Counted from the first letter of the stretch, positions 8,400 through 17,695 are shown. The stretch is 64,000 nt of DNA from Rothia uropygialis (GCF_004137765.1 NZ_NOIS01000003.1:124001-188000), one strand, 5' to 3'. Notes: a model not told the origin generated them from the letters alone. Program-made: numbers and translations.

Positions 8400-9758
8400 C
8401 TAAGCATGTCCCGGCTTCCCCACCGCCAAAGCGCGGTGTGACGGTATCTGCTCCATGACGGCGTCTCCAGGCGCTGATCTGGCTTTTCGACGCCCGGAAA
8501 AGAAGCCCGGGCGAGGGCCTGCGTACCCGTAGTCGGTGTAGTGTTTACCAATCGTCGCGAAACCCAGCGCGATCCAGGTCAGGTAGGCGCCCACCTGGTT
8601 CGAGGTGAATCCGCTGTTGGTCAGGTTATTGGCGATCATCTCCAGCGCGCCGAGCGCCATGACCACGCCGGCCGCGATCCGCATATTCCTCACGGCCAGG
8701 AAGATCTGGAGCACCAGCAGCACCGCCGCGGTGATGAGGCCATAGTCGGCACCCACGATCAGGTACGCGTTCTCAAGGGAGGAACCCAGGACCCCCGATC
8801 CACGGAAGTCGCGGTTGCCCGGGTATCCCGTGAACGTGAAGAGGTGCCAGTGGCTTTCGGCCCACACGTAAGCTTGCTTCCGAAGTTCGGAGGACCCACC
8901 GTCATCCTCGATCTTCGTGGTCAACGCCTGGCCGACCTCGGTTCCCAACATCCAGACAAAGGTTCCGACCATAAGGATGAGGCCCACGAGCTTCGTCAGG
9001 ATCCGGTCCTTCCCTGCAAGGATCACCGCCACGGCCGTAATCACGGCGGCGAGCATGGACGCCCGACCGTTGCCGAGCAGGGCGCCGTACAGATACAGAC
9101 CGATGAACGCCCATCGAAGGATGGGAATCCGAATGAAGTAGGTCAGGGCAACCATGAAGGCGCAGAGCGCGGTGAAGTCCAGTCCCGTCTCCACGAATCC
9201 CTGGCTGCGCCCGATCTCGTCAATTCCTTGCAGTTGCCACAGAGCCGACTTGGCGGTCTCCTCGAAGACGATAATGTGTCCGGTGATGTTCTGCTGAATA
9301 GCCAGGTACATCTGCACCAGCATCGCCAGGTGCATGGCCCAGGCGACCTTGCGCAACCCCTGAAATCCCGATCTGAAGATGACCATCTTGAACATCAGGT
9401 ACAGCACGAAGGGCGGAAGATAGACGACCGCGATGTTGATCAGGCTGCCCGTGAACGAGTTGAAGATCGACAGCACGTTGGCCATGATCAGGGCGCAGAA
9501 CAGGAGGAAGACGGCAATCTCGAGGTACGACGACCTCAGAACCTTCTTCACCCGGGGCCAGTAGAAAATGGTCTGGATGAGTGCCGATGCCATGACCATG
9601 TATCCGGCGGGGTGCAGCCCGTTGAACCATTCGCTGGCCTGGTACGCCGGGAGGAACAGGCGTACCAGGATCGGGGCCGAGAGGAGAATCAGGGGCCTGG
9701 AGGCGAACAGCAACGCGAAAATGAGGGAGGCTCCCATAAGGAGCAGCGTCGGCATCAT
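8400..9758 (-). CDS. O-antigen ligase/polymerase-like membrane protein (Wzy candidate)
   Basis: The 452-residue protein is dominated by about ten membrane segments with a larger external loop in the second half (TKIEDDGGSSELRKQAYVWA through YPGNRDFRGSGVLGSSLENA), the layout of Wzy/WaaL-type proteins. Sequence between members is poorly conserved, so the call rests on topology and on its place between a glycosyltransferase and the Wzz/BY-kinase module. It would polymerise lipid-linked repeat units on the outer face of the membrane. The ATG directly follows the stop codon of the upstream glycosyltransferase (TGAATG), giving coupled translation. Confidence 0.75.
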   Translation of the reverse strand: MMPTLLLMGASLIFALLFASRPLILLSAPILVRLFLPAYQASEWFNGLHPAGYMVMASALIQTIFYWPRVKKVLRSSYLEIAVFLLFCALIMANVLSIFNSFTGSLINIAVVYLPPFVLYLMFKMVIFRSGFQGLRKVAWAMHLAMLVQMYLAIQQNITGHIIVFEETAKSALWQLQGIDEIGRSQGFVETGLDFTALCAFMVALTYFIRIPILRWAFIGLYLYGALLGNGRASMLAAVITAVAVILAGKDRILTKLVGLILMVGTFVWMLGTEVGQALTTKIEDDGGSSELRKQAYVWAESHWHLFTFTGYPGNRDFRGSGVLGSSLENAYLIVGADYGLITAAVLLVLQIFLAVRNMRIAAGVVMALGALEMIANNLTNSGFTSNQVGAYLTWIALGFATIGKHYTDYGYAGPRPGFFSGRRKARSAPGDAVMEQIPSHRALAVGKPGHA

Positions 9759-10931
9759 TCAGGAAGCCACATCCCTGTACAGGTCCAGCAGCTGTTGGGC
9801 GATGCGCTCCATGGTCGCGTGATCGGCCACGAATGTTCTTCCCGCGCTCCCCATGGTCAGCCGGCTCTCGGGGCTTTCCAGCAATCGGCCGATCATCTCG
9901 GCGAGCTCAATGGGACCGTATCCGGCAACCAGTCCTCCGCCCGAGGCTTTGACCTCCGGGGCAAGCCCGCAGTCCTCCATAACGACGACGGGCAGACCAG
10001 TGCTCATGGCTTCCAGAACCGTCATGCCAAAGGGCTCATCGCGGGAAGGAAGAACGTAGACCGAAGATTTCGCCATGCGACCGAGGGTTTGGTCAGCGGG
10101 AAGTGCACCATTCCAGCGAATGCGCCCCGCCGCGTCGTCGACCTTGAGACGGCGTCGCACCTCCTCGGCCTCACCTTCGTCTGGTCCAACGAGGGTGAAA
10201 GTCGCCTCGGGATGGCGCGGGGCCAGGCGCTGGGCTGCCTCAACGAAGGCCAGAGGACGCTTGCGCTCCTGGAGTCGCGCCAGAAAGAGGACATCGGGAG
10301 AAGGCTTCTCAGGACGAGCGGCAACATCGGCCATAGGAACGCCGTTGCGAACTACGGTCACGCAATGGGACGCAAGCCGCGGATCAACCGCGCACAAATC
10401 TGCTGCCTCGGCCTTGGTCAGTGCAAGCACCTTCTTGGCCGCGCGAAATGCAGGTCGTGTCCCCAGAGCATCCACGGGCTTGGCCAGCGGCTGGGAACTC
10501 GGGTCGATCATCCCGTGGGTCTGGAGCACGGTCGGCACGCGGAGGATCTGGAGGAGTCTCGCCGCGGGCAGCGTCACGAGGTCACGTGCCATATGGATGT
10601 GGGCGACGTCGAAGATGCGGCCGTGCTTCGCGAGCCACAGGAGCAACTGCGGAGAGGTGACACCTGCGAAGCTCTCCCGCATCAGACGCCGGGCCGGGAA
10701 CAGCTCCACAGGGACACCGCAGTATTCCGAGGGCATCTCGTCCGCGTACCCTTCCGCGGCGGCAACGAGCAGAACATCGTGTCCCTGCTTCTTCAGCTCG
10801 GCGAGCTGATTGCAGGACACTCGCAGAGGACCACCCAAGGACCCATGAGGGTCCACCATCGTGACCACATGCAGAATTCTCAAACCGTTCCCCCAAGAAA
10901 CAGATATTCGCCGTCTCGAACATTCCCCCAT
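9759..10931 (-). CDS. GT4-family glycosyltransferase (GT-B fold)
   Basis: The protein (390 residues from the ATG) opens with RILHVVTMVDPHGSLGGPLR, the N-terminal GT-B signature with the glycine-rich acceptor loop, and carries the family donor-binding region: LARLQERKRPLAFVEAAQRL, then SSVYVLPSRDEPFGMTVLEA, which is the E-x7-E motif contacting the nucleotide sugar. The ATG at 10931 may not be the true start: a TTG at 10883 is preceded by GGGGGA and begins directly at the first beta strand. It is the first gene of the downstream half of the exopolysaccharide locus and has a promoter-like sequence at 10959-10987. The sugar transferred is unknown. Confidence 0.85.
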   Translation of the reverse strand: MGECSRRRISVSWGNGLRILHVVTMVDPHGSLGGPLRVSCNQLAELKKQGHDVLLVAAAEGYADEMPSEYCGVPVELFPARRLMRESFAGVTSPQLLLWLAKHGRIFDVAHIHMARDLVTLPAARLLQILRVPTVLQTHGMIDPSSQPLAKPVDALGTRPAFRAAKKVLALTKAEAADLCAVDPRLASHCVTVVRNGVPMADVAARPEKPSPDVLFLARLQERKRPLAFVEAAQRLAPRHPEATFTLVGPDEGEAEEVRRRLKVDDAAGRIRWNGALPADQTLGRMAKSSVYVLPSRDEPFGMTVLEAMSTGLPVVVMEDCGLAPEVKASGGGLVAGYGPIELAEMIGRLLESPESRLTMGSAGRTFVADHATMERIAQQLLDLYRDVAS

Positions 10932-10958
10932 GTCGGACCGACGAAATAGTCGCCGAAA

Positions 10959-10987
10959 ATTTTATACCAACCCGACTTTGTCAACAA
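10959..10987 (-). promoter_or_regulatory. Candidate promoter of the downstream exopolysaccharide gene block
   Basis: On the minus strand TTGTTG (10987-10982) and TAAAAT (10964-10959) are separated by exactly 17 bases in an unusually AT-rich patch. It lies 28 bases before the ATG of the GT4 gene, after the acetyltransferase stop. It would let the genes from 10931 downwards be transcribed independently of the upstream block. Confidence 0.5.
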
Positions 10988-11010
10988 AGCGCCTAGTCAG
11001 GCCGGTATTT

Positions 11011-11601
11011 TCACTCGGACGACTCTCTTTGCGCCCTGTCCGGGGATGAATTCGACTCGACGTCCGCGTCTCTTCCGGGCAGAACCCTGGCCAGAGGAGC
11101 GAGCACCTTCGACCCCGCCGGAACCGACTTCGCGACCAGCGCTTGCGCTCCGACCAGGGAGTCGTCGCCGATGTCTACACCTCGCAGCACGGTCGCCCGA
11201 GCGGCAATCCAGCACCGGTCCCCGATGGTGATGGCCCCGTTGTCGAACTCGAAATTCGGGTGATCGAATTGGTGTGATCCAGTACACAAAAAGGTATCTT
11301 GGCTGAGACACGTGTTTTCGCCAATCGTGACCGGTTCGAGATTCAGAATCCACGTTCCGACGCCGACCCAGGAATTCTTCTTGATATGCAGTTTCCACGG
11401 CCAATGAATGGTCACCCCATGACGAATGAGAACGTTCTCCTCGATTCTTGCTCCAAAGGCACGCAGTACGGCGGTGCGGATCTTCGGAGGGCACCACCAA
11501 CGCTGGAGGAACGCGCCCTGCACGGACAGCCACAGTGCCTGAATCGCTTTTGGCCGCCCTTTGTCGTAGCCGTACCCCTGAAAACCCGTCAGGTCCTTCA
11601 T
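11011..11601 (-). CDS. WcaF-type hexapeptide-repeat O-acetyltransferase
   Basis: The 196-residue protein has the left-handed beta-helix repeat pattern of hexapeptide transferases (IEENVLIRHGVTIHWPWKLH; VTIGENTCLSQDTFLCTGSH; ITIGDRCWIAARATVLRGVD; IGDDSLVGAQALVAKSV) with the catalytic His in the TGSHQFDHPNFEF loop typical of colanic-acid WcaF enzymes. It would O-acetylate a sugar of the repeat unit using acetyl-CoA in the cytoplasm. The ATG at 11601 overlaps the stop of the GMC gene by 4 bases; the much longer frame upstream is a shadow of that gene. The SGNH esterase later in the operon may act on the acetyl groups it adds. Confidence 0.85.
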   Translation of the reverse strand: MKDLTGFQGYGYDKGRPKAIQALWLSVQGAFLQRWWCPPKIRTAVLRAFGARIEENVLIRHGVTIHWPWKLHIKKNSWVGVGTWILNLEPVTIGENTCLSQDTFLCTGSHQFDHPNFEFDNGAITIGDRCWIAARATVLRGVDIGDDSLVGAQALVAKSVPAGSKVLAPLARVLPGRDADVESNSSPDRAQRESSE

Positions 11602-13277
11602 CGGTCGTCCTCCTGTTGCAGTTTTAGGGCCAGGTGGTCGGCCAAGCGTATGGACAGGGCCACGTCCGTAAGCGTCGGACCCGCCATGCCGGCGGTCGGG
11701 AAAGTGCCGGTGGTCGCCAGATAGAGGTTCGGGGACGACCACACGCGCAGATTCGGGTCCACGACCGAACGCGTGGGATCGGAGCCCATGCGCACCAGAC
11801 CCATCTGATGGGTCGCGTCCACGAGAGTCATCCCGAGCATGTCGTCGAGAGTCGGCGGGGTATACGTTCCCCAACCGGATTCCTTGATCCCTTCGGCCAG
11901 GATCTCCAGTGACCGATGGTAGTTTTGGCGGTCGGCGTCGGAAACCCGGTGGCGGACGTCGAGGCGCGGAACACCAAAGGCGTCCTTTTCCGTCCTGGAA
12001 AGAACCACACGCTGTTCCGGATCGGGCGACTGTTCGGCGTCGAACCGGATACGGTAAACGCCCTGTTTCGAGTAGCGCGAGAACATGGGCAGGGTGCGTG
12101 GATCGAGAATCCTGTCCCGAACCCACCGCGCACCGAAGGCACCGATCGCGGGAAGCCCTCTGAGGACATTGAGCACGTGCCCGCGAGGATCCTCGAGTCT
12201 GGCGTACCTGCGGTGCATACCCGTGCCCTTGAACCCACCGGTCATCGTGAGCAGCTTGCGCACCAGCGCAAACGAAGACAGGAGCGGATCGCCGTGGTCG
12301 GGAGTCCGGGGATCCTGGTACCACACGGCAAAACCCATGTTGAGAAGACCCTGTTCGCGCCGAACCTTCTCCTCGAGCTGCAACAGGCGGCGGACCCACA
12401 CACCATCGTGGCTCTTGGTCGGGGTCACCGAGTGTCCGACGGCTTTGGGGTCCTTGACCCGGAGCTCCCCGACTTCGGCAATCGGGTGGATCATGTAATG
12501 ACGGCCGATCTGGTCGTGATCGTCCCGGACCCCGGAGTTCAGGAGAATGCGGGTGGTCTCCAGGCCACCGGCGGCGATGACCACGTGCGTGCCCCTCGCG
12601 GTGAAATGTCGACCCGGTTGCGTCTGGCCCTCAACGCGATCAATGACACCGGTTTCAGGATTCTGCACCACGTGGGTCACGTTCGCGTGGTGCATGACAC
12701 GAATGTTCGGGTACGTGGCAAGATCCTTGCTGAGGGCTCCGGCGAAGCGAATGGGCGGCGACCATCGCCACACGGCCTTCGAATTGATGGTCTTCGATGG
12801 GCCGATCAGATCCCCGGGGTCCCCAGGGATGGCCTGCGCCCCGGTCCACTCGAAGGATCGCAGATCGAGAGCCTGGGCCGCGCGGCGATAGTACGGAAGC
12901 ATCTGATCCCGGGTGACCGGCCATGCCTCGGTCGAGAAGTCATCATGGCGACGCTGTTCGAAGTCCAGCTGGTCGAATGGGTAGGTTCGGCCGCCCCACT
13001 GCATCGAGGCTCCGCCGAGCCTCTTGGTTCGCGCCTTCTCCAGAGGCTCGACGACCTGGGATGCGGCCTCACCCTTGAGGGTGTCGTCCGCTTCGGTGGA
13101 TCCGCGCACGTCGCCGCCTTCCAGCACCAGGATGTCGACGCCTGTCGGCGCCAGTTCCCGGGCAACGGTGGCTCCGGCGGGGCCGGTGCCGACCACCAGA
13201 ACCGTAGCGGACATACGGGCTCCGGCAGGCAGGTCCCGAGCGTCCGTCAGCTGATTCTTCGACAGTGGTGTCTTCAC
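11598..13277 (-). CDS. GMC-family FAD-dependent oxidoreductase
   Basis: The 559-residue protein has the FAD-binding Rossmann motif VLVVGTGPAGATVARELAP (from about residue 26) with the acidic strand end ILVLEGGD, the GMC signature HVVIAAGGLETTRILLNSG in the centre, and the C-terminal block THQMGLVRMG followed by LYLATTGTFPTAGMAGPTL, which closes the GMC_oxred_C domain. These enzymes oxidise alcohol or sugar hydroxyls. It overlaps both neighbours by 4 bases (ATGA), between the aldo/keto reductase and the acetyltransferase, so all three should be made together. The most likely job is making a modified sugar or sugar-derived acid for the polymer; the substrate is not indicated. Confidence 0.85.
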   Translation of the reverse strand: MKTPLSKNQLTDARDLPAGARMSATVLVVGTGPAGATVARELAPTGVDILVLEGGDVRGSTEADDTLKGEAASQVVEPLEKARTKRLGGASMQWGGRTYPFDQLDFEQRRHDDFSTEAWPVTRDQMLPYYRRAAQALDLRSFEWTGAQAIPGDPGDLIGPSKTINSKAVWRWSPPIRFAGALSKDLATYPNIRVMHHANVTHVVQNPETGVIDRVEGQTQPGRHFTARGTHVVIAAGGLETTRILLNSGVRDDHDQIGRHYMIHPIAEVGELRVKDPKAVGHSVTPTKSHDGVWVRRLLQLEEKVRREQGLLNMGFAVWYQDPRTPDHGDPLLSSFALVRKLLTMTGGFKGTGMHRRYARLEDPRGHVLNVLRGLPAIGAFGARWVRDRILDPRTLPMFSRYSKQGVYRIRFDAEQSPDPEQRVVLSRTEKDAFGVPRLDVRHRVSDADRQNYHRSLEILAEGIKESGWGTYTPPTLDDMLGMTLVDATHQMGLVRMGSDPTRSVVDPNLRVWSSPNLYLATTGTFPTAGMAGPTLTDVALSIRLADHLALKLQQEDDR

Positions 13278-14167
13278 AGTGTCTCCTCCAGGCGTCTGAT
13301 GTCTTCCTCCAGCGCTCCCCGCATGATGGCGCCCACGTTGTCCCTGACGTGCCTCGGGTTGCTCATTCCCAGCAGGACCGCGTCCACGCCGTCCATCCGG
13401 TAAACCCCTTCGACCAGCGCGGCGACGATTCGCGAGCCGTCCAGGCCCGACGCTGCGGCTCGCCGCATGAGCGCTCCGTCGCCGAGTACCGCGATCCCGA
13501 CGGTCGTGACGCGTTCCCGTTCCGGATGGGACCGCACGGTATCCAAAGTCGAGGTGTCACCGAGATTGACCGGAATCTGGAGCCAGGTGGCACCCGGCGC
13601 ATCCAAAAGCGCCGTCGCGGCATCGGCGTCCCGGACGGACGCTCCCCATGCCCGGATCATCCCGGACTGTTTCATACGGTTCAGCTCGCGGACGACCTCC
13701 TCACGCCGCAGATCCGCGGCACGAGGTTCGTGCAGGAGCAGGACGTCCAGTTCGTCCCGGGCCTGTCGTTTCAGACACCGATGAGCCGCCTCCCGAAGGT
13801 ATTTCGGGGAGAAACAAGTATCCGCCCGTCCGGCAGCCCGCAAGCCGCTGAGACCCGGACGGCGCTCTCCGCCGAAGGCCGCGGAGGCCAGACCGATAGG
13901 TGTCTTGAGGAGACCGACCTTGGTCATGACCACCGTGCGCGGCCGGGTCCTCACCACGCGTCCGACGATCCTCTCGCTGATCCCTCGTGCGTAGACGTCC
14001 GCCGTGTCCACCAGGCCGAGGCCCAGGTCGAGTGCCTGGCTCAAGGCAGCCGTGCCCTCCGCGATTCCGCGCTTCTGCCAGAATGCGCCGAGCCGCGCGG
14101 TTCCCACGCCGAGCGATGTAGTCTCGAACTCGCCCATCGGCCCGTGCTCCAAAAGGTCAGTGCGCAT
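13274..14167 (-). CDS. Aldo/keto reductase family protein
   Basis: The protein (297 residues) shows the TIM-barrel AKR features: GLGTARLG-type first strand (TTSLGVGTARLGAFW), GLGLVDTADVYARGISERIVG with catalytic Asp and Tyr, VMTKVGLL with catalytic Lys, and DVLLLHEPRAAD for the active-site His. The NADPH-loop end is short. The start at 14167 has GAGGAG 5 bases upstream and overlaps the preceding glycosyltransferase stop by 11 bases; longer versions read through that gene. Coupled to a GMC oxidoreductase and an acetyltransferase, it probably takes part in synthesis of a precursor sugar rather than general detoxification. Confidence 0.82.
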   Translation of the reverse strand: MRTDLLEHGPMGEFETTSLGVGTARLGAFWQKRGIAEGTAALSQALDLGLGLVDTADVYARGISERIVGRVVRTRPRTVVMTKVGLLKTPIGLASAAFGGERRPGLSGLRAAGRADTCFSPKYLREAAHRCLKRQARDELDVLLLHEPRAADLRREEVVRELNRMKQSGMIRAWGASVRDADAATALLDAPGATWLQIPVNLGDTSTLDTVRSHPERERVTTVGIAVLGDGALMRRAAASGLDGSRIVAALVEGVYRMDGVDAVLLGMSNPRHVRDNVGAIMRGALEEDIRRLEETL

Positions 14168-15416
14168 GGCTCTCCTCACCAACGGCCTGTTCGACGACCG
14201 TTCCCCAAGCGTTGTAAATGTGTTCGGGCGACATGCTCGTTCCGAGCAGGTCGTACCCGGCCCGTCCGATGTCGCGTGCTCGTTCAGGATGATCCATGAG
14301 GTCCTCGACCGCGTCAGCGAGGCCGCTCGCCGTATCCGCGACCAATGCACTCACGCCGTTCCGCACTGGGATGCCCGCCACGCCCATCGGGGTCGCCACG
14401 ACGGGTAGGCCGATGCTCAGAGCATCGAGGACCTTGGTCTTGACCCCTGTCCCTGCCCGGATCGGTGAGATGAGCATGCGGCTCGCCGACATCTCGGTCG
14501 GCAGATTCTCCACATACCCCAAAAACTCGAAGGGTGCTCCCGCGAACTCCTGGATCTGTTCCGGACTCGCCTTGCCGATGACACGGATTCGCACACGCCG
14601 GCCGCGCCTCTCCAGCTCAGGCACCAGCTCGTCCCTGATGTAGCGCAATGCCGCAATATTGGGTCCGTAATGCAGGACTCCCAGGAACGTCAGGGTTCCG
14701 GCAGCAGCCTGATCAGCCGAGCAGATTCGCCCTTGCTCCACCGCCATGGGGATCCCCAGCACTTCCCGTCCCGTTCGGAGCGACAGACGCCGCGCTTCGT
14801 CATAGCTGGTCAGTGCCACAACGCGGGCTTCACGAGCAATCGAGTCCTCACGCCTGCGAGCCAGTTTTGCTTCGACACCGAGCAGGCACTTGGCCACGGC
14901 CTCCGCCCCGGGGCGCGCAAGGCGAGGAATCCGGTCCCCGAAGTACCCCAGAACCGAATCGTTGTTGTCGCGGAAGGTTTTGGAGGAATATCGCTCGGAG
15001 AGGAGATCGTCCAGGTGCATGACCACGGGCAGTCCCACGGTTCGTGCCAGATCCCACGTCCGCAGACCGTCCCCGACGACGACGTCGCTGTTTAGTTCTC
15101 GGGCGATCTCCCGAACCTTGTGAATCAGTGCCCGGCCGCTGAACAACGCCTCGTTGAGAGACCGACCTCTGAGAAGAGCGCAAGGCACGAGCGCGGCGAG
15201 TGCGCCGAGGCGCGGGGGATGAATCCTGCGGACCTCGCATCCCAGCCATGCAGTGGGCCCGTCCTCGTGAGTGATCGCAAGTACGTCGACGTGGTGCCCA
15301 TGCCGTTGCAGACCGCGGACGGCGGATTCGAGAACCGCGATGCGTCCCGTCCGAACCCCGGTGACATCCCGGACGGCGAGGAGAAGGATTCTGCGTGGCT
15401 TAGCCTTACCTGCCAC
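14157..15416 (-). CDS. Glycosyltransferase, GT4-like (GT-B fold)
   Basis: From the GTG at 15416 the protein is 419 residues, beginning at the first GT-B strand (KPRRILLLAVRDVTGVRTGR). The GTG has GGAAGG upstream and overlaps the stop of the preceding gene by 11 bases, the same spacing as its own end with the aldo/keto reductase. The donor half holds LTFLGVLHYGPNIAALRYIR and SRMLISPIRAGTGVKTKVLD followed by ALSIGLPVVATPMGVAGI, as in the TuaH/exopolysaccharide GT4-like group, with the Lys-Lys region replacing the canonical E-x7-E. Substrate unknown. Two upstream in-frame starts (15452, 15533) are possible but lie deeper in the neighbour. Confidence 0.8.
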   Translation of the reverse strand: MAGKAKPRRILLLAVRDVTGVRTGRIAVLESAVRGLQRHGHHVDVLAITHEDGPTAWLGCEVRRIHPPRLGALAALVPCALLRGRSLNEALFSGRALIHKVREIARELNSDVVVGDGLRTWDLARTVGLPVVMHLDDLLSERYSSKTFRDNNDSVLGYFGDRIPRLARPGAEAVAKCLLGVEAKLARRREDSIAREARVVALTSYDEARRLSLRTGREVLGIPMAVEQGRICSADQAAAGTLTFLGVLHYGPNIAALRYIRDELVPELERRGRRVRIRVIGKASPEQIQEFAGAPFEFLGYVENLPTEMSASRMLISPIRAGTGVKTKVLDALSIGLPVVATPMGVAGIPVRNGVSALVADTASGLADAVEDLMDHPERARDIGRAGYDLLGTSMSPEHIYNAWGTVVEQAVGEESHAH

Positions 15417-16458
15417 GGCGCGCCTTCCGAGCCGTACGCTCCACAGCGTCATAGAAATTGTCCACGAAAGCGGCAACACTGTACTTCTGTACGTGCGCCG
15501 GAACGCGAGCCCTGATCGATGCGCGGTATTCATTGTCGGTCATCAGCCGCTCGAGCTCATCCGTCAGGGAGTCGACATCGTTGGGGCGGAATCGTGCCCC
15601 CGCGTCCCCAATGGCTTCGGGCAGACCGCCGTGGTCGGCCACGAGAGTGACGCATCCGGATGCTGCGTTCTCGAGCGCGACCGTTCCGAAAGGCTCGGGA
15701 AACCTCGAAGGCACAACGGCGATCTCGTGGCGGTTGAGTTCTTCGCAGATTTCCGTACCCTTCATGGCGCCAAGGAGAGTAACGTCCTCGTGAAGTCCGA
15801 GCTCGCTGACCAGAGTCTCGATCTCTGCTCTGTAGTCGCCGTCGCCAATGACATTGAGCTTGGGGGAAAGGCCCTTGTCCTTGAGATTCTTCATGGCTTG
15901 GAGCAAGAGATCGACTCCCTTGTCCGCGCTCAGCCTTCCCAGGTAGACGAGAGAGGACGGATCCCTGGGCTCCGTATTGGTGATGCGGAAGATGTCTTCC
16001 CGAAAGCTGTTGTAGATGACCTCGACGTCGCCGCGGACGTGGCCGGCCAGCGCCTGGGAGTTCGAGACCAGGGTGTCGGCCCGTTCTACGAGCCGATATT
16101 TGAACCAATACTTGATCGTGTTCAGCGGCCCGAACTTCTCACCCGGAAGCGTGATCCAGGTACGGAGCACCACGAGCCACGGCTTTCGGAGGAACAGCTG
16201 GGGCCAGTAGAACTGCATGCACGGGTTGTTGTGGAACACGACGTCCGCTCCGGCGACAGCCTTCCACAGCTGCAATGGGCTCGGCTCACGCAGGACCGTG
16301 AACGGAAAGTCCTTGTGAGGCTCGGTCTCGTGCGTGTGCGTGACGACGACGACCTCGGCTTGGTGACGCTCGACGAATCCCTTGGCCAGAAGCTCTGCCG
16401 TCACCTCGACTCCGCCGAAGTCCGGGTGGAATCGATGAACCATGATGACCACACGCAT
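15406..16458 (-). CDS. GT4-family glycosyltransferase
   Basis: The 350-residue product begins MRVVIMVHRFHPDFGGVEVT, the glycine-rich GT-B acceptor loop, and contains LVYLGRLSADKGVDLLLQAM (start of the donor domain) and IAVVPSRFPEPFGTVALENA, which is the E-x7-E sugar-nucleotide motif of GT4 retaining enzymes. AAGGGAG lies 7 bases before the ATG at 16458; only 2 bases separate it from the stop of the upstream glycosyltransferase. No membrane segment is visible. It is one of three consecutive transferases that build the oligosaccharide unit. Confidence 0.87.
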   Translation of the reverse strand: MRVVIMVHRFHPDFGGVEVTAELLAKGFVERHQAEVVVVTHTHETEPHKDFPFTVLREPSPLQLWKAVAGADVVFHNNPCMQFYWPQLFLRKPWLVVLRTWITLPGEKFGPLNTIKYWFKYRLVERADTLVSNSQALAGHVRGDVEVIYNSFREDIFRITNTEPRDPSSLVYLGRLSADKGVDLLLQAMKNLKDKGLSPKLNVIGDGDYRAEIETLVSELGLHEDVTLLGAMKGTEICEELNRHEIAVVPSRFPEPFGTVALENAASGCVTLVADHGGLPEAIGDAGARFRPNDVDSLTDELERLMTDNEYRASIRARVPAHVQKYSVAAFVDNFYDAVERTARKARRGR

Positions 16459-16460
16459 GG

Positions 16461-17678
16461 CTACTCTCCCTTCTTGAGCGGCGCAGTTTCGCCGTTCTCC
16501 GTAGGCAGTCCAGCGCCCTGACGAACTTTCCCCCGGAAACCGGCCCACGAGAGCCTTTCCGAATGGTCGAAGGCGAGGTCCCGATAGGATCTCCGAGGGT
16601 CATAGGTGTCGGCTATCCGTTGAAGCCCGTCGACCAGGGATTCGATGGATCCAGGCTCGACTACAACCCCGAGATTCTCCGGAAGTTCCATATCCACGAT
16701 TCCGGTATTGAAGCTGGCGAGCAAGCGACACCCTTGGGAAAGCGCCTCGCTCAGCACCAGGCCGAATCCTTCGGCAATCGACGGGAGTAGCAAAGTGTCA
16801 GCCGTACGCATCCGGGCGAGCACTTCCGGTTTGGAATGGCGGCCGACGAACTCGATGTTGGAAACGCCCTGCGCAAAGTCCTCGATCTCCGGATCATGGC
16901 GCGATGTGACCAGAGTCAGAGTCGCATTCTTCAGGGCTGCCCTGCGCCACGCCTCGACCAGAATATGGAGCCCCTTGCGAGCGATGCCCTGACCCACGAA
17001 GAGCATGGAACAGGTGGGGCCCGCCGCGGCATCCTCGACGATACGCTCCGGCCGGGGACCGCCGTAGGGGGCAACCGTAATGCTTTCCGGGTCCATCCCC
17101 TGGGCGATCAACCCTCTCTTGGTGAACGACGACGCGCAGATGGCGCTGTCCGCCAGACTCACTTCTGCGACGTGTTGCTCCTGCATCCCCGGGTCCAGCT
17201 CCTCAGCCTCGCGCAACCAGGGGCGCACGCTGTGAAGATCATCGACCGTGGAGAGAGTGTCGACGATGAACTGAGGGGAAACCTGATACTGGAACAGAAT
17301 CCGGCGCCCGGTGGACGGACCTTGGAAAGCTTGGAGGGCCGAGCCGGAGTACAGCAAAAGATCCGCCTCGGGCTTCTGCGCGGCCACCCGGGCAATCGTC
17401 GCACCCAGGCGGGACTCGACCAGGGCCGTCGGGAAGTCCACCGACCTCTTGATCCGCCGCTTGACCTCGTACGGCAGCTGGGCCGCGAAGGCCCCGAAGG
17501 ACTGACGAACCTGTGACGGATCGATGAGCGGGGTGCGGCGATGGCTCAGCGTGGGGACGGAGAAACCGCGGCCCTCGTAGTAATCGGTGACGAAAGTGTC
17601 CAGCGCGGACACTTCGGCAAGCGCGGCCGGAACCTGGTAGGAATCACGGTCCCGGTTATGCCCGACAATAAAATTCAA
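16461..17678 (-). CDS. GT4-family glycosyltransferase, first gene of the exopolysaccharide locus
   Basis: The donor domain is clear: SMLFVGQGIARKGLHILVEA, VSNIEFVGRHSKPEVLARMR and DTLLLPSIAEGFGLVLSEAL (E-x7-E). The start is best placed at the TTG at 17678, preceded by GAGGTGGGGG and opening with the strand NFIVGHNRDRDSYQVPAAL; a TTG at 17714 further upstream lacks a comparable ribosome site. The product is 405 residues. It is transcribed away from the Gfo/Idh pair across a 616-base intergenic region and probably defines the 5' end of the whole polysaccharide operon. Confidence 0.83.
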   Translation of the reverse strand: MNFIVGHNRDRDSYQVPAALAEVSALDTFVTDYYEGRGFSVPTLSHRRTPLIDPSQVRQSFGAFAAQLPYEVKRRIKRSVDFPTALVESRLGATIARVAAQKPEADLLLYSGSALQAFQGPSTGRRILFQYQVSPQFIVDTLSTVDDLHSVRPWLREAEELDPGMQEQHVAEVSLADSAICASSFTKRGLIAQGMDPESITVAPYGGPRPERIVEDAAAGPTCSMLFVGQGIARKGLHILVEAWRRAALKNATLTLVTSRHDPEIEDFAQGVSNIEFVGRHSKPEVLARMRTADTLLLPSIAEGFGLVLSEALSQGCRLLASFNTGIVDMELPENLGVVVEPGSIESLVDGLQRIADTYDPRRSYRDLAFDHSERLSWAGFRGKVRQGAGLPTENGETAPLKKGE

Positions 17679-17695
17679 GGCCCCCACCTCAAAAA

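Noticed and set aside
8541-10949. Plus-strand open frame of 802 codons
   Set aside because: It lies opposite the Wzy-like and GT4 genes, is full of His/Gln/Arg runs and shows no domain.
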